Part shown: in pieces, positions 32,218-41,200 of the stretch
Layout of the letters: every line of letters begins with the position of its first letter
Position numbering within the stretch: the first letter of the stretch is position 1
Assembly: GCA_949126835.1 (NCBI GenBank)
Contig: OX421502.1
Coordinates: 31,415,227 to 31,479,226, forward strand
Direction: 5' to 3'
DNA length: 64,000 nucleotides
Source: Anisus vortex
Lineage: Eukaryota; Mollusca; Gastropoda; Planorbidae
The notes under the pieces: model-generated
Database searches by the model: none
Told to the model about the DNA's origin: nothing
The model's input: only the letters and a program-made list of their open reading frames with translations
Translations under genes and position numbers: made by a program

Positions 32218-35200
32218 ATTATATGTATATATATAAGATAAGATAAGATTGCTTTATTGATCCAAATGAATGGAAAATTGACTTGATTACATAAATTCCG
32301 TTTTTCAGCATACCTAAAACAATATTAAAGAACCATTTGTACTCAAACACAATAGACATTCACGCACACTATCATACCATTTATCATACAAGAAAAAAGT
32401 AGGCCTATTATTTAGGAGTCAGCTATTGAGCCATCGTATTTCCTGGCTGAAAGATGATTCTTTTGAAAGAGTCTTACTGACAGTGGAACAAAAGAGTTCT
32501 TAAATCTCTCTGTTCTTGCCCTTATAGAAAGAAGCCGACCACTTCGACTAGATATTATGTAGCTATCATGAAGCGGGTGTGCATGATCTTGGAGGATTTT
32601 ATCAATCATAGACAGACACCTTGAACTGAAAATATCCGCAAGAGATGGTAATTCTGTCTGTGTAGTACGAGAGGCTTTGTTTATCATATAATGTATATAA
32701 TAATACTACAAGTATACAAGTATAGATAGATAGAGAGGTAGATAGCAGATAGATAAATAGATAGATAGTTAGATAGATAGAGAGACAGAGTGAGAAAGAG
32801 AGTGAGAAAGAGAGAGAGTGTAAAAGGGGAATATGAGATTATACACATTAAATATTATTATAATTCAATTTTTCTTATCCATAGAAGTTTATAACTGCGG
32901 GTCTAGAAGGTGTCACTGAGTCTATCTAGATCCGATGGGTACCAGTCCTTAGTTGGGGGTAAAGTAAAGGCGGCTGTGCATAGTGCTGGCCACACAATCA
33001 CCTAGTATGCCGTGGTTAAAGAAACTGGTGAACGCTGCTTCACCGGACCTATGTATCAATTTTGTCCTTTACTTTTTACTTTATGTCATCATTTTAAAGA
33101 GTTGTTTCCCTTTCTGTCAACAGACAAGTGTCAAAGATATATGGACGTTGCTGTAGTTGGCGCAGGGCCTGCGGGGACCTACTCGGCCTACAGGCTGCGC
33201 GATGATGGACTGCGCATTGAGGTTTTTGAGTACTCTAACCGTGTGGGTGGACGTCACTACACAACCAATTTACCGGACGTACAAGACGTCAATATAGAAC
33301 TGGGAGGAATGAGGTTCATACCGCAGGTTCACACTAGAGTTATGCGCCTTGTTCAAGAGTTAGGTAATGGATTTTAATAGATTAAAGAAGTACATTTTAA
33401 AGTACGATTGTAACAGTGAGATTAAATACCAATAACAAAACAAGGTTGATTTCAAGTGAATATATATATATACCTAACAAATGTAACACCAGAAGTAAAA
33501 TCTATATATTTTATAAAGACTTCAGGAAAGAACGATAGTAATTTGATTTTTAAAAAGTATTATATTTTAACTTTAAAATTCCGCATAAATACGACTGGCA
33601 CATCGTCATGCAATGGGTTGCCTCAAATTGTTTAAAAAAAATAACAACAACGACAATTTAACATAATTTACAATCCTTTTTCTTGGTGCAAGGCTAGATT
33701 CGACTAATCTTCTGTGTGGAAAAAGTATCTGTAACATGATATAACCCTGGACACATTTTATAACTTTTGAATAATTTCCAAAACGACAGTATTATGAGAA
33801 GCATTTTCTTCGATGGTTATCTCATTTAAGACTGTTTTGTCACCCTTATTCTTGACTGATATATTATTTAGACTATTTGACTATCTTTTTATAGACTTTT
33901 TTTTTTTTTTAGAATATTGCGATACAAGTTACGTAAAATCAAGTTTTGGAAAGTTGTTATTTTGATAATCTAAATTTCTCTCATGTGATTCATGACCCCT
34001 ACTTTTACTAGTGTACAACTACCATTTCAATATTAATGTTTCTATTATGCATCGTAGTCCCTACCCGCCCAACCTATATCTTCTTACAAATCTGAAACCG
34101 AGCCGCACAGGTTTGAATATATGCATGCCTAGTGGGGCGGAATGTGGGCTACAGTCTTTTCATAATCATTAGAACGAATCTTTCTTAGTCCGTCGTTCAA
34201 GTTTGAGTGAACAGATTCTAATCATAAATTTAGAATAGGCCTACCTAGATCGCTTATTAAATAAAAGGTTGACGATTACTTCCGCCCCCAAGGCGAACCA
34301 AACAGAAATTTTCAGAATAAACAGGAAGTGTTAACATTTTTTTGGTCAATTTAATTAATCTAAATCAGCATACTTCCTTCAAGCCAAATCAATCAAAGAT
34401 TGACCAACTTAATTTAAGAAAACAACGACTAATTTCGCTGGTCACTGGATGGCGAAAGTCTACTTGGTGAAGTGTCAGATATTCTTGGTTTACAATTGGG
34501 GCAAAGATAACCTACAACGTATGGATTTACGTCTACGTTTGTGATTTGTTTGATGTCTAGATTAGTATCTGGATCGGTATTTGGATTGGTGTTTAAATTG
34601 TTTGGTATCAGGATTGGCGTCTGTATTGGAGTCTTATTTGGTGTCTAGATGGCTGTATAGATTTTTGTTTGGCAAGGTGTCTACATCGTTATCTATGGAG
34701 GTGATTGTATTCACTTTGACAAAAAAATCAAATCGTATTTTGGGCGAACCATGATGCAAACCTTTTGAAATGTATTTTTTTACCTTGTTTGAAATTGATT
34801 TCCTTTAACGGATTCAGTTGTCAAACTAGACTACACTTAGGCTAAACATTACATATATTGTGTCGGGTACTTCTGTTTCAAAAGCACAGGTCAAAGAATT
34901 GTATATAATGTCACTCTCTACATTTAACTATTGAAAAAGTAGGTAGACGAAAAAACTCAGTTAGAATACTAAGTTAGATAGTTTTTTATTCTAAAACTTA
35001 CATTATTTTTTATATTAAAACATACTAAAGAATAAAGTTTGTTTTTTAAATACTAAAACATGTTGTTTGTATGTTAAACACACACATTGTTTACTATAAC
35101 TCACAGTTTATACTACTGTCAGGTTTGACGTCGCGCCTTTTCTCCAACAACTTCGAGAACACAGCGGACTCTCGGTTTTTTCTAAGGGGCCAAAGCTACC

Positions 35201-38200
35201 TCCCTGAAGACCTCAACTCTGGAAATATTCCTTACAATCTGAGCGCAGAGGAAAAGGCCAATCAAGGGAGAATATATAGGTACTACTTAAACGGCTGATC
35301 TTTCTTTTACTAAAGAGTAAATACTTTACCGTAGGGGAGACCGGGGCTAGTCCGCCATAGGGGTACATTCGCCATGGTGGTATTGCGCGCAAACTGAGTT
35401 ATTTTTAGACTGGACGACATTACCACGCCGTGCAGTAATTGCGTCTGGTTGATCTTGTGTATGTGTTAAATGGCTACAAATCTAGACTGCTCTGCTACCG
35501 TGATATTTGTGTTTTTTTAGTAGGTAAGTGATTTTTTCTTCGTACTACATCTCCTCACATTACGCAAGAAGTAGTAAAGGCTATTAAACGACACTGCATG
35601 TTATCAAAACACTGGCTCTCCTTGATACATTCATGGTGTCACATTATCGCTTTCTCTACCAAGGCTGCTGTAATGGATTGATAATCGTAGAAAGGTGATA
35701 GTGGGGCAGGTTCGCCAACACTGGCTGGGGCATATCCGACAGATGGGTGAACCTGCCCCAATGGGAATCTGTCTGTGTTCGGCCCGCTGAAAAAAACGCC
35801 TATGTCAAGCTCAGCAAAACTGACTTCGATCTCATTCTGGCTCCCCATTGACAATTTATCAACTTCCAGAGATTGTTAATGAGGCATGGGGTCCCACTAT
35901 GACAGTGCAGAACATCATCTAAGGATTTGCAAAAGCAGGCATATATCCTTACAGCCCTGACACTTTCCAAGAAAACGATTTCTGTCCCTCTTCAGTGACT
36001 GATTGAGACAATCCTCTACAACTAGAACCTTCTCGCCAGAAACATCAGCCAGGCCCTTCTCAACAGGACTAACCAGAACTTTCTCACCAGGACCAACCAG
36101 AACTTTCTCATCAGGACTAACCAAAATTTTCTCACCAGGACCAACCAGAAGTTTCTAGCCAGGATCAACCAAGCCCTTCTCGCCAGGATCAACCAGAACT
36201 TTCTCGCCAGGATCAAACAGGCCCTTCTCGCCAGGATCAACAGGCCTTTCTCGCCAGGATCAACCAGGCCCTTCTCGCCAGGATCAACCAGACCCTTCTC
36301 GCCATTATCAAACAGGCCCTTCTCGCCAGGACTAACTTCTCACCAGGATCAACCAGGCCCTTCTCAAGGGCAAGGAACACCGGTGCGGCTTGTAGCAGCA
36401 GCTGACTTTTCGCTTGTTTCAATTAAGCCTCACCCCAAAACTCCTCCGCGAAAGTTACCAACACGCGGGAAAAGGAAGAGGAAAAGCTACATTTTGACAG
36501 ACACGCCAGAAAAAGCGAAACTTAGAACTGGACCATTTGGAAAAAAAGCGCAAGAAAAGCACAAAGCAACCTGGAAAAAAAGACTTCAGTTGTGAATAAG
36601 AAAAAGCAAAAAGAAGCACTGCAAAGGAATAGTCATCAGAGGAAGAAGATGAGAAATGGCATTTTCTCATTTGTCTCTTAAAGTGGTCTCACATTAAAAA
36701 GGAATCCTGGATACAATGTCTGCAGTGCAAAGAATGGTCACATGAACATTGTATTGGAGAAAAAAAAGACTATTACACATGCCACAACTGTGCATCAAGT
36801 GACTCTGACTATTTCGAATGATCCTTTTGAATTTGAATCGTTATGAAACCTCAAGTTAAAGTTACACTTTGTATTCAGTTAAAGTTTAATTCAATCATTT
36901 TGGGATCAAAACAGTTCTTCATCTAGATCTAACTTGGTTACTTTTTATTCTTTAAATCTATACCGAAATTAGGAAACATAAACATAAATAAAGCTTGCCT
37001 TGTTGTTTTTGGTATCGAGTGTTTAAGCCTTGTTTTAGTGAATTATTTTGCATGTGGCGGATTTGCCCCTCATGGGCGTATGTGCCCCACATGTGTGACG
37101 AACTTGCCCCACATGTGGGGCACATTCGCCCACACAGAGTGACCTCACATTTGATTTTATTGTGTGATTTGGGGCAGAGGTTTCCCAAAATCCTTCTAGC
37201 TCATATTCACTGAATAGTTGGGGAATGATTATGAGAATCGGCAAAGAATTCCATCCAGAAATAAACCCTGAATAGCTAAAAGTGCTAAAAATGGGCGGAC
37301 TAGCCCCGGTCTCCCCTAATACTTTAATAATTATCATAAAACATATTTTCGAGACATGAGTGTCACATGAGACATAGGTTTTTTGATGAATTCTTAAAAT
37401 ATAAAAAAAAACAAAGGTAAATTGTGGCGAAAGGTACTGATTTAAGTCTAATGTTAATAGAAATCTAAAGTTCTAACATCTCAAAAATCTGATTTTGAAC
37501 TTTTTTTTTCGTTTTTTTTTTAAAACCTGGTCATTTTGGCTTTTGTGTCCTTGTAGTGGATTGTGACCCCGACATTTGGGAAAGACTGCAAATAAGTAAT
37601 GATTTAATTTAGTAGTATTATGTTGTTTTAGCCAAGTGAATTTGTTTATTCAAGATACTATCTGGAGAAGTTAACTGGATTCAATGGCAGCTATATCGAT
37701 GAAATCATGTTACTGCAACTGAAAGTATCCGATGGAAGATATCTCTACTCAATACCGTAAATACCTTTATTTTCTTTAACTGTTGTTTTTCTTAGCTGTT
37801 CTTTGTTTTCTTTATGTGTTGTATTTCTTAATTGTTCTTTTTTTTTTCTTTAAATGATTTCAGGTTGTTTCTACGTAAGACTGAACTAAAAACTAAAAAG
37901 GTTTAATTTCAAACAAATAAATGGTAGAAGAGGAGGTGGGGTTTTAGCGTCTCATTTCTAAGCATTTCATTCGTCTATATTCCTGATTGACCGATGGGGA
38001 AGGGAGGATTGTTATCGCACTCGTGATCATCAAACATCAGACCTTTGACCGTTGTGGTCGTTATGGGGGGGGGGGGGTGAATGGATAACGGTACCTCACC
38101 AGTTTTCTTTTTCCATGCTTTTGCCCATCTTCAGCGGTTGTCAATATTTAGGTCATTTGCAGCATTGTCCAATCGTTGATATTGTCGAACCAACATGTCC

Positions 38201-41200
38201 GGTGACGGCCAAACCGACGTCCACCTTCTACAGTGCTTTGGGGGATGGTTTAAGGAGTAATAGTTGCATAGCAACACACATACATTTATTCATTCCCTCT
38301 TGTATTGTATCAAGTGACCGTCACTTGGTGTACAGATAACATAGTGAGTACGATACTAGCTTCTAATCTAGATTAATCTTAATCAATCCGAAGATGATTA
38401 GTCTACTTATCTTTTTTTACTTAAAGACCCCTTAATTACATTTGAAAATATGTGGTCTATACTTCTATACCAAAATATGATTCCCAGTGTAGTCTAAAAC
38501 ACTATTTAAAGTTGTTTTCTGTTTATAAAAATTATTTTCCTCTTTCTTTCAATTGAACTTGACGCTTCTACAATCATTATTTCATTGTTTCGTTACTTTA
38601 AAAAAATAGAATTTGAAATTTGTTGGCCCGGTTATCTCCACTCTTCCCTAGTGTTTTATTTTTAGGGTCCAGCGTATTTATAATTAGCTTTATACCACTA
38701 GGCCTAGATATCTATGAATTGTTGTGGTAGTTATATTTCAATTCAACTTTTTTAAAAAGCCTATAATAAGAAAGGAATCTTGACCACAAATCCCCACTCT
38801 GATTCAAATCTCCGAAATTTTAACATAGCCTAGAGTCTAGATTTGTATTTCCTATTCATATCAATTATAGGCTTATTAATCTTGAAAATATGTGGTCACA
38901 TGCGAAAACATGCGAAACCTTTTTTTTAAACTGAAGTTCTATTAAACAATTCTGATTATTGTAATACCATCTTGTTTAGTTGTCGTTTTTTTTTAGACAT
39001 ACGCTCTATGAAATTTGATGTTTTTTTTGGACCCAGTTATCCTCACTCTTCCCGCCACCAAACTTTGTTACAGTATTAAAATAATCTGTGGAATGTGAAA
39101 TTAGTATTTTAAAAGAATGGCTACGATTTTTTTTTTAAACGGAGGGAGTTTAAAAATTTTATAAAAACATTTTCAATTTTAACAAAATGCAATTAATATT
39201 TTAGAATATTCATTTACCTTTAAAAAGGGCCTAGGGTTACCTACATAATATGGATCTAGATCATAAAATAGTTTATCAAAACCGAATAAATTATTAATTT
39301 AGCTACGTTTGCGTTTATAGCCTAGAGAATTATAGTTAAATGCGCTCTGAGCAAGCATTATGTGTGTTGGCAGCAATATACAAATATATTTATTATGATT
39401 ATTATATAAAGTTAGAAAAGATATATTAAGAGAAATTCTCCTTATTAATTTGCATTTTTAAAACATAAAACTTATGGATGATTGAAAAGAAGTCCATTGC
39501 CATTTAATACCTCTAACCAAGATTATGGTTACAAATGCAGTCACTGTCAATGTAAATTTAATATTTTTATGATCTTTTTTTTACAGAATCGATGAAGCCT
39601 TAAGTATGGTGGCAACAAAAGAAGGCAAAGAGTTTATGCTTGCGTTAGATCAATTCGAATCAGATTTTGCTCCAGACACCTCACTGTCCTTCCTGGAGAA
39701 TAACATTGGGCCATACAGGTAAGTTGAAAATAGGTCTATTTAGATAACCAGGTGGGAGTTTATTTTTAAAAAAACCACAACATCTCATTGTTTTGATTCA
39801 ATGAACACGTTTTTCTGAAGGTAATTAAACATTACAGTAAGCACTTAACAAACGTTTTTCTGATGGTAATTAAACATTACAGTAAGCTCTTAACAAAAGT
39901 TTTTCTTCAGATGGACACGCATTTTATGCCAATATATTTACTTTTGCCACGAGAAAATTAAACAATAACAAACGCTTAATATGACTGTTAATGGGTTATT
40001 ATTTTGCCCATTAAACATTGCTTCATTACTTATAGTATTTCACAGTTCTATATGTCCATTATGAGTATAACTTCTAGATTCTTCGATCTGTCATAAATTT
40101 CACAGGACAGATAACAGTTTATGATGGATTAAATAACACTTGATTTGCAGCACAACATTTATTAATATATATATATATTCATCACATGAACATGAATTAT
40201 AACATAGTTCCAATTTATGCATCTTCATCTGAGACCGATATTCAAACATTCCATTATAACTTTCATACACATCTTTTCAGCTCAAGCTTCTGAAGTTAAC
40301 TAACATATATTCGTCTCTCGTCACATGATCATTCGCTCTTTTTTCCTCATTTTTCTCGTGAATCTCAAGACTTAAAGCTAGCAACGCAATGTCCCCAGAA
40401 CTAACTGCGACGTAGAAATCATGATTGACACAACAGCAAAGATTGAAATTCCCCTTTTAACTCTTGCATCTTAATATTCAATTGAATTACATGGGTCATT
40501 TCCCCTGGACCATTGTTCACTCATCAAATTGTCATTACAGTTATTTATAAGGCTTTATCACTGACTTTGACTCACTGTGTTACGTTGATAGAATTAACTT
40601 TTTTGGGCCAATGAAACCAAATAAATCGTTCTTATCTAAATATTACTGAATCAATACTTTTGAAGCTATTACATATCACCAACTTGTTCCATAATATTTA
40701 CAGCGGAGACTTCCCGGTGCTGACTTTAAGGGAAGGGATGAGTTCTATACCTCAAGGGCTCATAAAAGTTTTCTTAGAAACCAGTTCTAGGTAAGCAATA
40801 TTTGACTTAGTGTAACAGAAACGACACGACACGCTAACTCTTTCGTATCAAATGTAGTAAGATGACGTAATCCAGTGTTTTGGCTGTTATTTACCCATTC
40901 CCCATTATCACAATTTAAGATTCGGCTGGCGTATCGAAGGTCCTGGGTTCGAATCCTGGATATTATTTGTTCTCGGGTCTAGAGGGTGTCACTGAGTATA
41001 CCCAGCTCTGATGGGTACCTGACTTTAGTTGGGAGTAAAGTAACGGTGGTTGTGCTGCCACACAATCTCCTAGTTTGCTGTGGTAACAGAAAATGGTGAA
41101 CGCTGCTTCACTGGCTCCATGGATCAATCTGGTCAGACAGGACACATTACTTACTTACCATTGTCACAAGTTTGTTGGTCCTGCGTGTAGCTGACAAGCG

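Noticed and set aside
33012..33377. 121-residue ORF as a complete small protein
   Set aside because: The first 37 codons are SINE-1 tail read in frame. The real coding part starts at the splice acceptor at 33124 and continues in later exons.
36022..36422. Minus-strand ORFs rich in LARRAWLIL
   Set aside because: Shadow of the minisatellite inside the pogo-like element; the meaningful frame is on the plus strand.
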